DNA from: Gemmatimonadota bacterium
GTDB taxonomy: Bacteria; Gemmatimonadota; Gemmatimonadetes; Palauibacterales; Palauibacteraceae
DNA: 45,560 bases
Direction of reading: 5' to 3'
Assembly: GCA_022820995.1 (NCBI GenBank)
Contig: JAJEEM010000009.1
Location: forward strand, 1-45,560
The notes beneath the pieces were generated by a model, which was not told the DNA's origin, did no database searches, and saw only the letters and a list, made by a program, of their open reading frames with translations. Each line of letters begins with the position of its first letter. Within the stretch, counting starts at the first letter, position 1. The position numbers and the translations under genes were made by a program. Positions 17,140-25,304 of this stretch are shown piece by piece.

Positions 17140-19091
17140 CGGTCCGAATCTGGCCCGTCGACGAACGGTGTGCCACCGGCGCCGGGGACGTTTTCCTCCG
17201 CCGTCTCGCCGCCGTCCTCCGCGCGCTCGGCGTCCGGGCGGCGGAATCCGGCCCGGGCGAGCCGCGGCGCGACGACTTCCGCCTGTCCGCGCAGCCAGCC
17301 GAACCAGACGACGTCGCCGGGCTTCAGCGTCGTGTCGCTCGACACCGGCTGTTCGCGCTTGCCGCGGCGATGCACGAGGGCGAGGGCGGGGAGCCGGCGG
17401 TCGGCGAGCGCGTCGATCTGGGGGATGCGCAGCCCGGCGATGCCCTCGAAGACGAGAGGCTCGATCTCCACGCGGTCCCGCCGGAAGTTGTGCGCCCAAC
17501 GCTCGTAGTCGATCCCGAGCCCGAACAGCACCGAGGCGCCGCTCTCGTCGACCTGTTCGGGTCCGACGCCCGGCGTGAGCGGATCGATGGCCACGAGGCG
17601 GCTCACGCCCGGACAGCTCTCGCCGACCCGTTTGGCGATGAGCAGGTTCACGCCTTCGTTCGGCGTGAGGGCGACGAGGGCGCGGCGCGATTCGACCCCC
17701 GCCTTCAGGAGCGCCCGCGACTCGTTCGCGTTGCCGAGCACGACGCGGAAGCCGTCACTCTCCGCCGCCCCCGCCTCTGTCGGGTTCGTGTCGATGAGCA
17801 CGATGGGCGCATCCCCGGCGCGGGCGGCGCGCAGGGTTCGGGCGAGCGCGCGCCCGATGGGATTCGCCCCGACGACGGCGAACCCGTGGCTGGACGGTTT
17901 CCGTACCCCCAGCAGACGCGCCATGAGCCCGCCCGTCCCGCCGAGGACGACGACGGTGACGGCGATGACGAGGAAGACCATCGCGCGCAGCTGGTTGCCC
18001 TCCGCCTCCATCCCGCTGTGCGCGAGTTCCGCCGCGAACAGCGAGGAGACGGCGAAGGCGACGATCCCGCGCGGAGCGAGCCAGGCGAGGAACGCCTGCT
18101 CGTTGCGGCTCAGGCCGGCGCCCCGGGTGCAGAGGAGCACACAGAGGGGACGGACGACGGCGACGAGCACGATCACCGTCACGATCCCGCCGACCCCCAG
18201 CGCGCGCACGTCGCCGAGGTCCACCGCCGCCGACAGGAGGACGAAGAGGAGCCCCACGAGCAGGAACGTGAGCTGCTCCTTGAACTCGACGAGTTCGCGC
18301 GCGTGCCGCGGCCCCATGTTGCCGACGACGAGGCCGGCGATCGCGACGGTCATGATGCCGCTCTCGGGAAGGATGGCGTGCGAACCCTGGTAGAGCGCGA
18401 GGACGCATGCGAGCGTGAAGATGTTCCGCAGATCGGAGGGGATCGCGCGCCGCATCCTCAGCAGTCCTCCGATGATGAACCCTCCGGCCACGCCGATGAC
18501 GGAGCCGAGGCCCAGGCGCGTGAGGAGGCCGAGGAAGCCGGCCCCCACGTCTCCCGCCGTCGACGCGAGCGCCAACTCGAACGCGACGACCGCGAGGATC
18601 GCGCCGACCGGATCGATGAGCACGCCCTCCGCCTCGAGGATCGTCCGCAGGTTGTTCCGCAGGCGAATCCGCCGCGTGAGCGGGTTGATCACCGTCGGAC
18701 CCGTGACCGAGACGAGCGCCCCGAACAGCAGCGCGATGCGGAGGCTCCAGCCCAGCGCGAGCATCGCCGTGACGGTGGCCCCGGCGATCGTGACGAGCGC
18801 GCCGAGCGTGATCAGCCGGCGGATCGTCACCGCCTCGCGCCGCAGCCGGTCGAGGTTGAGCTGCAGCGCGCCCTCGAAGAGGATCACCGCGACGGCCAGC
18901 CCGACGATGGGGTTGAGGCCCTCGCCCAGCGTGTCGGGCCGCACGATGTTGGCGAAGGCGGGCCCGAGGAGGATGCCGGTCGCGAGCAGGAAGAGGATGC
19001 CGGGTACGCGCGCATGTCGAGCCACGGACTGCGCAACGACGCCCGCGGTGACGGCGAGGGCGAAGGTGAGCGCCGGATCCTGGAGGTTCAC
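17136..19091 (-). CDS. CPA-family Na+(K+)/H+ antiporter with TrkA/RCK domains
   Basis: The 651-residue protein has an N-terminal membrane part of about 12-13 helices (1-400) typical of NhaP-like antiporters. Examples are VPGILFLLATGILLGP, VGLAVAVILFEGALQL, VSVTGPTVINPL and the ion-site-like EGVLIDPVGAIL. A cytoplasmic TrkA-N Rossmann domain follows at about 410-530 (FAVVGANPIGRALARTLRAA...VLIDTNP). A TrkA-C-like domain comes next (VFEGIAGLRIPQIDALADRRLPALALV), then a disordered acidic tail. The RCK parts suggest regulation by nucleotides or ions. The GTG at 19091 overlaps the DUF3810 stop (GTGA), and its own stop overlaps the aminotransferase start (ATGA). Confidence 0.9.
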   Translation of the reverse strand: MNLQDPALTFALAVTAGVVAQSVARHARVPGILFLLATGILLGPAFANIVRPDTLGEGLNPIVGLAVAVILFEGALQLNLDRLRREAVTIRRLITLGALVTIAGATVTAMLALGWSLRIALLFGALVSVTGPTVINPLTRRIRLRNNLRTILEAEGVLIDPVGAILAVVAFELALASTAGDVGAGFLGLLTRLGLGSVIGVAGGFIIGGLLRMRRAIPSDLRNIFTLACVLALYQGSHAILPESGIMTVAIAGLVVGNMGPRHARELVEFKEQLTFLLVGLLFVLLSAAVDLGDVRALGVGGIVTVIVLVAVVRPLCVLLCTRGAGLSRNEQAFLAWLAPRGIVAFAVSSLFAAELAHSGMEAEGNQLRAMVFLVIAVTVVVLGGTGGLMARLLGVRKPSSHGFAVVGANPIGRALARTLRAARAGDAPIVLIDTNPTEAGAAESDGFRVVLGNANESRALLKAGVESRRALVALTPNEGVNLLIAKRVGESCPGVSRLVAIDPLTPGVGPEQVDESGASVLFGLGIDYERWAHNFRRDRVEIEPLVFEGIAGLRIPQIDALADRRLPALALVHRRGKREQPVSSDTTLKPGDVVWFGWLRGQAEVVAPRLARAGFRRPDAERAEDGGETAEENVPGAGGTPFVDGPDSDR

Positions 19092-19999
19092 GAGTCGGCG
19101 GTTCGCTCCGTCGCGAGGATGAAGTTCGTGAAGCCTTCGTCGTAGTCGGAGAGGCCGTTCTGCCCCGTGAGTTTCATGCGGGCGTTGTAGGCGTTCTTCA
19201 TCATCGGACCCACGACGCCGCTGACCGGACCCTCCGCCGGGTGGCGCACGGCGAAGGCAACCTTCAACTCCTCCCGGAGTCCGATCTCGTCGAGGAGGCC
19301 GTTGTATGCGGCGGCGTCCCGCTCCGCCAGCACCCAGAGCTGGCGGTCCAGGCGCTCGCAGTGGGCCGACTGCTCGAGAACGGGCTCATCGGAACGCACC
19401 AGGGCGAGGTAGCCGAGGATCTGCGCCTCGACTTCCTTCATGTATCCCTTGCGGTGGCAGAACTCGTGCGCGATCACATGGGGTTCGAAGATGCCGGTGC
19501 TCCGGAAGATCGCGACGTCCCCCGTCAGGGGGTCCGCCGCCCCGAGCGCGAAGGGGAAGACGATCTGCGCGAGCATGAACTCCCGGACCTGCGAACTCGT
19601 CTCCAGACGCTGGCCGGTGAGCTCCGCGAGATAATCGGTGAGGCACAGGTCGACCTGCTCCGCGAGTTCCTTCCGCGGCGTCTCCATCGGCACATGGTTC
19701 GCGTTCAGCCGCTCGACGAGAACTTCGACGTCCCGTCTCCGTTCCTCCTCCGACGCCGGGGGCGGGGAGAGCGGGTCGAAGCCGAACGCGTCCTCGAAAT
19801 CCACGCGGCGGGCGTCCGCCCGGACCGCCCAGTCGATGAGCGCGCTGCCCGCGTACACGCCGAGCGCCGCCGCCTGCAGCGCCCGCCCGGCCGGGCTCAG
19901 ACCGAAGAGCACCCGGGCGGCAACGGGGGCCGCGAGAAGCAGATCGGAAGGCGCGACCGGCAGGTACGTCGCCAGGTTGGGGATCCGGAGTCTTTCCAT
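19088..19999 (-). CDS. DUF3810-type zinc metalloprotease-like protein
   Basis: The 303-residue protein has an N-terminal hydrophobic stretch (about 12-55) and a zinc-protease motif HEFCH in VIAHEFCHRKGYMKEVEAQ. The downstream Glu in the same segment would be the third ligand. The overall pattern, including QIVFPFALGA...IFRSTGIFEPHVIAHE and DYDEGFTNFILA, matches DUF3810 proteins, a family of membrane-linked putative metallopeptidases with unknown substrates. It opens a run of four genes, all with 4-base overlaps, on the minus strand. A GAGG lies just before the ATG. It is divergent from the barrel gene at 20154. Confidence 0.78.
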   Translation of the reverse strand: MERLRIPNLATYLPVAPSDLLLAAPVAARVLFGLSPAGRALQAAALGVYAGSALIDWAVRADARRVDFEDAFGFDPLSPPPASEEERRRDVEVLVERLNANHVPMETPRKELAEQVDLCLTDYLAELTGQRLETSSQVREFMLAQIVFPFALGAADPLTGDVAIFRSTGIFEPHVIAHEFCHRKGYMKEVEAQILGYLALVRSDEPVLEQSAHCERLDRQLWVLAERDAAAYNGLLDEIGLREELKVAFAVRHPAEGPVSGVVGPMMKNAYNARMKLTGQNGLSDYDEGFTNFILATERTADS

Positions 20000-20153
20000 G
20001 GGGCCTCGTACGCGGGTCGGTGGACGAAAGTTCGGGATCGACGGGCCGGGTGCAACCGTCGGGGCCTTCGCGGCGTCACACTCGTGTCGGAAGCCGGGGC
20101 GGGACCGACGGCGAGTCCGAGCAGCGGGGAATCAGAGAAAAGGGGAGGGGAAT

Positions 20154-20663
20154 ATGCGTCGGAGTACGTCGGGATCGATCATCGTTCTGCTCGCGGCCAT
20201 CGCGGGCGGGCCGCCCGTCGCCGCGCAGGAATTCAAGGCCGGGGGCCAGGTCACGTTCGGGGACGACGCGGATTTCGGCCTCGGTCCGCGCGCGCAGGTG
20301 TCGCTGCCCTGGATCGCCCCCGGGGTCCGGCTCGCCGGCTCCTTCGACTACTTCTTCCCCGACTCGGGTCTCGGCGACCCCGGCGGCGACTACGACTACC
20401 GCGAACTCAACTTGAACGTCCTCGTCGACATCCCGCTCGATCGGGTCACGAACCTGGTCCCGTACGCCGGCGGCGGAATGAACGTGGCGTGGGAAAAGGT
20501 CCCGTCCAACGGGAGGGAAGGGGTTCTGGAGCGGCGGTCCGGCCTGAACGTCGTCGCCGGATTCCGCTTTCCCCTCGTCGGATTCACGCCCTTCGTCGAG
20601 GCGAGGTACGAACTCGAGGGGGGAGAGCAACTCCTCGTCGCCGGCGGCATCCTGCTACCCTAG
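20154..20663 (+). CDS. Small outer-membrane beta-barrel protein
   Basis: The 169-residue precursor has a signal peptide (MRRSTSGSIIVLLAAIAGGPPVAAQ). Amphipathic strands follow (EFKAGGQVTFG, GLGPRAQVSLPW, VRLAGSFDYFFPDSG, ELNLNVLVDIPL, NLVPYAGGGMNVAW, GLNVVAGFRFPLVGFTPFVEARYELEGG). This is the pattern of eight-stranded OmpX/OmpA-like barrels. The C-terminus (GILLP) does not end in an aromatic residue. A GGGGAGGGG site precedes the ATG. It faces the POTRA-barrel gene tail to tail with a 30-nt gap. Its function is unknown; it could be a structural or adhesive surface protein. Confidence 0.75.
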   Translation: MRRSTSGSIIVLLAAIAGGPPVAAQEFKAGGQVTFGDDADFGLGPRAQVSLPWIAPGVRLAGSFDYFFPDSGLGDPGGDYDYRELNLNVLVDIPLDRVTNLVPYAGGGMNVAWEKVPSNGREGVLERRSGLNVVAGFRFPLVGFTPFVEARYELEGGEQLLVAGGILLP

Positions 20664-20677
20664 CGCGGTTCGTCCGG

Positions 20678-20692
20678 GGACCGGAGAGGTCC
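20678..20692. terminator. Short hairpin between convergent genes
   Basis: GGACC (20678-20682) and GGTCC (20688-20692) form a perfect 5-bp stem around GGAGA in the 30-nt gap between the two convergent barrel genes. Without a T-tract it is only a weak terminator candidate. Confidence 0.25.
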
Positions 20693-20693
20693 G

Positions 20694-22322
20694 TCAGAAT
20701 CGTAAGCCGCCGCCGGCGCTGAAGGCCCACCTCGATCTTTCGCTGTCACCGATCCCTCCGCCGAAGCGGTAACCGATATTGAGGTTCGTGACCTGCGCGA
20801 AGGAGGAGAGCGGGGATCCTCCGAACACGGTAACCCCGATGTTGCCGCCCAGCCTCGGATCCTGGTCCGGGTACCAGGCGCCGCCATAGTCGACGAACGC
20901 GCCGACGCCGAGCCCGAACAGGTTGTAGAAGTTGTCCACCAGGTAGGAGCGGTGTTCGAGCGTCGCGCGCACCGTGCGGGTGCCCACGAACGCGTGCGGA
21001 CCCCAGAGGCGCGGCAGTATCTGAAAGCCGATGTCGTGCTCGGAGCCCGGACGGGGCGACTCCTGGATCCCCGCGGATGCCTGCAGGAACGTCGTGTTCC
21101 GCTCCGTCTCCCGCACCGCCGCCGTTCCGGTGCCGAAGACGTATCCGGAGTCGAGGCCCGCCGAGTTGAAGAGACCGCCGCCGTCGAGCGTACCCTTGAG
21201 AATCGCGGGGCCCGCCCGCCTTCCGGACGACAGGAGAAGACGCGTTCCGATTCCCGTCGACCTGTATCCCAGGCGCTCGTGGGCGAGCTTGACGGAGACG
21301 TACACGCGGTCGCTCAGATCCTGGTCCTCCTCGGAGAATCCGTTGAAGCGCTGCACGCGCTCGAAGCGGGCGCGCCGCCATTCGGCGTATACGCCGATGA
21401 GCCCGTACACGGAGTCCGGCACCGTGGCGTCGAGGCTGTCCAGGTCGACGCCGGGATGTTCGAGCCGCAGGTGCTCTTCGTGCCGGATTTCGAGCGTCGC
21501 CCCGATGCGGAGGAACTTCCGTGGATTCGCGATCGGCGCGATCGCTCCGGTCAGGCGGTGGATGTGGGCTCGCCGCCGCCATTCGATCGTCTGCAGGCTG
21601 TCCGGGTTGTGGCGCACGTACTGTGGGATCCGCCCCCGGAAGTCCCGTCCCTCGTAGTAGAACGCCGAGCGATCCGAGAGAGCGCGGAAGGGATTCGACA
21701 GGCGCCATGAGACGACGTCGCGGTCCGACAGATTGAGCCACGTCGCGTTGGCCGCGAGTCGGGTGGAGGCCAGCCGGTTCGACGTCAGCCGGAGGTCCAT
21801 GCCGTCGCGATCGGTCTCGCGGACGTACCACATGCGCATGGAGTTCCCGCTGCCCGCGAGGTTGACCTCGGTGACCCCGAAGGTGCCGGTCAGTGTGCCG
21901 TCCGCTGCGATCCGCATCGTGATGCGCGGCTGCAGGCTCCACGCGTCGCGCGTTCTCACGTTCAGCGCGAGTTTCCCGTCGACGCGCGTAGAATCCACGC
22001 GGACCCGGCGAAAGAGGCCCAGGCGGCGGAGGTTCCGTTCGCTCTCGGCGGCGAGGAGCGAGTCGTAGGGCGTCCCCGGCTGCAGGAGGAGTTCGCGGCG
22101 GATGACCCAGGGCTGCGTCGTCCCGTGCAGTCCGTTGCCGAGCCGGTAGATGAAGTTCCCGGCGGCGGCATCCTCCGGGAAGACGTCCTGCCGGCCGATG
22201 ATGACGGTATCGATGATCGAGGCGGCAGTGCCGTCCGTCCCCCCGGCGGGAGGGGATGCCTGCGCGTGCGCCGCGGGTGCGGCGACAAGGCCCAGCAGAA
22301 GCAGGGTGTGGGCGACGTTCAT
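20694..22322 (-). CDS. Omp85-like outer-membrane protein with one POTRA domain
   Basis: The 542-residue precursor has a signal peptide (MNVAHTLLLLGLVAAPAAHAQ). A POTRA-like domain lies at about 36-125 (IIDTVIIGRQDVF...RELLLQPGTPYDSLLAAESERNLRRLGLFRRVRVDS). The rest is beta-barrel, ending in Phe (FSAGGGLRF). BamA/TamA/FhaC-like proteins share this order but usually carry more POTRA repeats, so this is a reduced form rather than BamA itself. The barrel has strong strand periodicity (RDVVSWRLSNPF, GVGAFVDYGGAWYP). The start at 22322 gives a clean signal peptide but has no good ribosome-binding site; an ATG at 22379 is possible. It follows folK by 85 nt. Confidence 0.75.
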   Translation of the reverse strand: MNVAHTLLLLGLVAAPAAHAQASPPAGGTDGTAASIIDTVIIGRQDVFPEDAAAGNFIYRLGNGLHGTTQPWVIRRELLLQPGTPYDSLLAAESERNLRRLGLFRRVRVDSTRVDGKLALNVRTRDAWSLQPRITMRIAADGTLTGTFGVTEVNLAGSGNSMRMWYVRETDRDGMDLRLTSNRLASTRLAANATWLNLSDRDVVSWRLSNPFRALSDRSAFYYEGRDFRGRIPQYVRHNPDSLQTIEWRRRAHIHRLTGAIAPIANPRKFLRIGATLEIRHEEHLRLEHPGVDLDSLDATVPDSVYGLIGVYAEWRRARFERVQRFNGFSEEDQDLSDRVYVSVKLAHERLGYRSTGIGTRLLLSSGRRAGPAILKGTLDGGGLFNSAGLDSGYVFGTGTAAVRETERNTTFLQASAGIQESPRPGSEHDIGFQILPRLWGPHAFVGTRTVRATLEHRSYLVDNFYNLFGLGVGAFVDYGGAWYPDQDPRLGGNIGVTVFGGSPLSSFAQVTNLNIGYRFGGGIGDSERSRWAFSAGGGLRF

Positions 22323-22407
22323 GCCCCGGATCGGGGCCCGGCGCGTCCCCTGGATCGAGGGCGCCGCGGACGGAATCATGGGGCGGGAAGGTACGGTCGC
22401 GCGGGGT

Positions 22408-22917
22408 TCATGGCCACCGGACATCGTCGCGTTTCGCGAGCCCCGGCTCGCCGCGGAAACGGGCCGCGATCTCACCCAGCGTGATTCCCAGGTCCGGATG
22501 CCGGAATCCCGGCGCCACATCCGCGAGTGGGACCGCCAGGTGCGCCCTTGTCGGGATCTCCGGGTCCGGCAGTTGCAGTTCGTCATGGTCGAGGACGAGG
22601 CCCTGCACGGCCGCGATATCGATGTCGATCGTGCGGGGGGCGTTGGGGTCGGCGGTCCGGACGCGTCCGAGGCGGCGCTCCAGCGGCCGGATGACTTCGA
22701 ACTTCAGCTCTCCCGGAGGGAGGGCGGTCGTGATGCGCACGGCCGCGTTCAGGAAGCGGGGCATCCCGGGGTTCCCGACCGGGTCCGCCTCGTAGATCGG
22801 CGAGGCCTCCTCGATGCCCAGCAGTTCGTCGAGCGCCGCGAGGGCCGCAACGATGTGTCGCTCCGGATCGATGTTCGAGCCGAGCGTGAGGAGGGTTGTT
22901 CGGGGCGAGGCGTTCAC
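22408..22917 (-). CDS. folK: 6-hydroxymethyl-7,8-dihydropterin pyrophosphokinase
   Basis: The 169-residue protein is of normal HPPK length. It has LTLGSNIDPERHIVAAL at the N-terminus, SPIYEADPVGNPGMPRFLNAAV, and the metal-binding NAPRTIDIDI with D98 and D100. HPPK transfers pyrophosphate from ATP to hydroxymethyl-dihydropterin in cytoplasmic folate synthesis. The usual RxHP-type pocket is represented by PEIPTRAHLAVPLADVAP. It starts with GTG at 22917 overlapping the folB stop (GTGA), so the two consecutive folate enzymes are translationally coupled. Confidence 0.95.
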   Translation of the reverse strand: MNASPRTTLLTLGSNIDPERHIVAALAALDELLGIEEASPIYEADPVGNPGMPRFLNAAVRITTALPPGELKFEVIRPLERRLGRVRTADPNAPRTIDIDIAAVQGLVLDHDELQLPDPEIPTRAHLAVPLADVAPGFRHPDLGITLGEIAARFRGEPGLAKRDDVRWP

Positions 22918-23282
22918 GCGTAGTCCGCTGCCGTCCGTTCGACCTCGATCCCCACAGAGCGCGCGTAGCGTAGCGCGCCGGGCTTCTCCACCCGGACCTT
23001 CGCCCGCGCCGCGCCGAAGTCGACGATCGCGATCCGTGCGATCTGGTGCGCGAGGGCCTCCACGAGATACGGCTCGGCGGTCTCGACGTGCGCGATGACG
23101 CGCTTCGTCAGCGTCCGGTAGTTCAGCACGTCCGCGACGTCATCGGACTCGCCCGCGGCCCGGGCGTCCACGGAGAGGGAGAGGTTGATCACGATGTCCT
23201 GTTTCTTCTCGCGTTCCCAGTCGTTGACTCCGATGATGCCCCGGACGAGGAGATCACGGATGAGGACCGTATCGGACGCCAT
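22914..23282 (-). CDS. folB: Dihydroneopterin aldolase
   Basis: The 122-residue protein is a standard FolB: VLIRDLLVRGIIGVNDWEREKKQDIVINLSL at the N-terminus, the conserved segment DDVADVLNYRTLTKRV, and YLVEALAHQIARIAI. The final strand AKVRVEKPGALRYARSVGIEVER includes the catalytic-type KP. It cleaves dihydroneopterin to hydroxymethyl-dihydropterin, the substrate of FolK. Its ATG (23280-23282) shares one base with the TGA of the SDR gene, and its stop overlaps the folK start. Confidence 0.95.
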   Translation of the reverse strand: MASDTVLIRDLLVRGIIGVNDWEREKKQDIVINLSLSVDARAAGESDDVADVLNYRTLTKRVIAHVETAEPYLVEALAHQIARIAIVDFGAARAKVRVEKPGALRYARSVGIEVERTAADYA

Positions 23283-24067
23283 CAGACCCGTCCTCCCGTC
23301 AGCAGATGTTCGCCGCCGTCCACGTAGATCGTCGCTCCCGTCACATAGTCGTTCTCGGCCAGGAACCGCGCCGCGTGCGCCACGTATTCCGGATCGCCCG
23401 TCCGCCCGAGCGGGATCCTCCGACCCTTATCCCGCCAGGCCGCGTCCTCCTCCGTCTCGCCGGGAGGCGGAAGGATCGGGCCGGGGACGATCGCGTTCGC
23501 GCGCACCTCCGCGCCCAGTTCGCGGGCCGTCAGCGCCGTCAGGTGCAGAAGTCCCGCCTTGCTGACCCCGTGCGGCGCGAACCCCTTCCAGGCCGCGACC
23601 GCCGCCATGTCCGACATGTTGATTATGACGCCGGGCGCCAGAGGTTCCCCCTGGCTTCCGCGACGGTCGGGCGCGGCGCGCATTCGGACGGCGGCCCGCT
23701 GCGTCATGAGGAAGGGAGCGCGCAGGTTGAGCGCCTGGGCGGCGTCCCACTCCGCGACGGTCACTTCGTCGAAGGGGGTGCGCTCGAAGCTGGCGGCGGA
23801 GTTCACCAGGATGTCGAGACGCCCGAACGCCGCGTCGAACGCCTCGAACAGATCGTCGATCTGCTCCGGAAGCGAGAGGTCCGCCGCGGCCGTCGCCGCG
23901 CGGCGCCCCAGGGCCCGCACCTCGTTCGCGGTGCGGTCGGCCGCCCCGGCCGAACTCCGGTAGTGGATGAAGACGTCGCACCCGGCCCCGGCCAGACCCA
24001 GCGACAGCGCGCGGCCCAGCCGGCGCGCGCCCCCGGTCACGAGTGCGACGGCACCCTCGAGTCTCAC
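23282..24067 (-). CDS. SDR oxidoreductase, pteridine-reductase-like, with His in place of catalytic Tyr
   Basis: The 261-residue protein is a classical SDR: nucleotide motif VTGGARRLGRAL, the NSAAS segment in DILVNSAASFERTPFDEV, the catalytic serine in INMSDMAAV, and the C-terminal GATIYVDGG. The active-site YxxxK is H-G-V-S-K (GFAPHGVSKAGLLHL), so the usual tyrosine is histidine. The RR in TGGARRLG and an arginine-rich cofactor region suggest NADPH. Sitting directly in front of folB and folK, it may be a FolM/PTR1-like reductase for dihydrofolate or dihydromonapterin; that is inference from context. Its stop shares one base with the folB ATG. Confidence 0.82.
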   Translation of the reverse strand: MRLEGAVALVTGGARRLGRALSLGLAGAGCDVFIHYRSSAGAADRTANEVRALGRRAATAAADLSLPEQIDDLFEAFDAAFGRLDILVNSAASFERTPFDEVTVAEWDAAQALNLRAPFLMTQRAAVRMRAAPDRRGSQGEPLAPGVIINMSDMAAVAAWKGFAPHGVSKAGLLHLTALTARELGAEVRANAIVPGPILPPPGETEEDAAWRDKGRRIPLGRTGDPEYVAHAARFLAENDYVTGATIYVDGGEHLLTGGRV

Positions 24068-24276
24068 GGCATCTCTCCGTTCACGAGCATCCCCGGCGAC
24101 TCCCCTGAAGTCCCCGGCGGATGTCCCCGGGGCGTGCGCCTCCCCGGCCTTCCCGCGCCGGCGGAGCCGGGAATGTACAAGGTTCGAGGATGGATGGGGC
24201 GTTGCACGCGAAGGCCGCGGACGCCCGATTGCGGCGCACCCGCGGCGGGCGCGGGAATGTAGCCGGGAGAAGGCGC

Positions 24277-25266
24277 GTGAAAGCGATCTGGTACGAGAAG
24301 ACCGGCCCCGCGCCGGACGTGCTCCGGTTCGGGCGGCAGGAAGCGCCCGTGCCGGGGGCGGGAGAGGTTCGGGTGCGGCTGGCGGCCTCGGGCGTGAATC
24401 CGTCGGACACGAAGCGGAGAGCCGGCTGGATCGGCCTGTCGATGCCGCACCCGCGCATCATCCCGCACTCCGATGGGGCGGGAACGATCGACGCGGTGGG
24501 GGCCGAGGTGGACGGGTCCCGCGTCGGCGAGCGCGTCTGGCTGTGGAACGCCCAGAGCGGCGGCCGTCCGTTCGGAACGGCGGCGGAGTACACGACGGTG
24601 CCGGAGGCGCAGGCCGTGCCGTTGCCGGACAACGCAACCTTCGCGGACGGTGCGGGCCTCGGAGTACCGGGGTGTACGGCGCACTACGCCGTGTACGGCG
24701 ACGGGCCGGTGGGCGGGAAGCGCATCCTCGTGCAGGGAGGCGCCGGGGCCGTCGGGCACCTCGCGGTGCAGCTGGCCACTCTGGGCGGCGCCGAAGTCAT
24801 CGCGACGGTGAGCAGCGCCGCCAAAGCGGAAGTCGCGCGGGGGGGCGGGGCGAGGCAAACGATCGACTACCGGCGTGAGGATGTCGCCGGCCGGATCCTC
24901 GACCTCACGGACGGGGAAGGCGTGGACCGCATCATCGAGGTAGACCTCGCCGCGAACCTCGAGACGGACGTCGCGGTCCTGCGGGAGAACGGGACCATCG
25001 CGTCGTACTCGTCAACCTCCGGCCCGGAACTGCCGCTCGCCTACTATCCGCTCGCCTTCAAGGACCTGCGCATCCACTTCCTGCAGGGATACCTGCTGCC
25101 CGCCGCCGCCCGCCGCGCCGCGCTCCGGGATCTCACGACCTGGCTCGCGGCCGGACAGCTGGAGGTGCGGATCGCCGCGACCTTCCCCCACGCGGAGACG
25201 GCATCCGCACACGAGACCCTCGAGACCGGCCGCGCGGACGGCAAGATCCTCGTAGCACTCCAATAG
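24277..25266 (+). CDS. Zinc-free MDR oxidoreductase, NADPH:quinone reductase type
   Basis: The 329-residue protein starts at a GTG (24277) with a GGGAGAAGG site upstream; earlier in-frame sequence is unlike the family. It has the GroES-like domain (AIWYEKTGPAPDVLRFGRQEAPVPGAGEVRVRLAASGVNPSDTKRRAG). A Rossmann domain follows with VQGGAGAVGHLAVQLATLGGAEVIATVSS. It lacks structural-zinc cysteines, as expected for quinone reductases. The C-terminal segment EVRIAATFPHAETASAHETLETGRADGKILV is typical. It would reduce quinones or enones with NADPH in the cytoplasm. It is divergent from the folate module and convergent with the serine hydrolase. Confidence 0.9.
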   Translation: MKAIWYEKTGPAPDVLRFGRQEAPVPGAGEVRVRLAASGVNPSDTKRRAGWIGLSMPHPRIIPHSDGAGTIDAVGAEVDGSRVGERVWLWNAQSGGRPFGTAAEYTTVPEAQAVPLPDNATFADGAGLGVPGCTAHYAVYGDGPVGGKRILVQGGAGAVGHLAVQLATLGGAEVIATVSSAAKAEVARGGGARQTIDYRREDVAGRILDLTDGEGVDRIIEVDLAANLETDVAVLRENGTIASYSSTSGPELPLAYYPLAFKDLRIHFLQGYLLPAAARRAALRDLTTWLAAGQLEVRIAATFPHAETASAHETLETGRADGKILVALQ

Positions 25267-25304
25267 CCCGCGGCAGGAGCCCCGCGGCGTTCGAGCGGGT
25301 CGCG

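Noticed and set aside
20694..22322. BamA itself
   Set aside because: There seems to be only one POTRA-like domain, and skp/lpx neighbours usual for bamA are absent.
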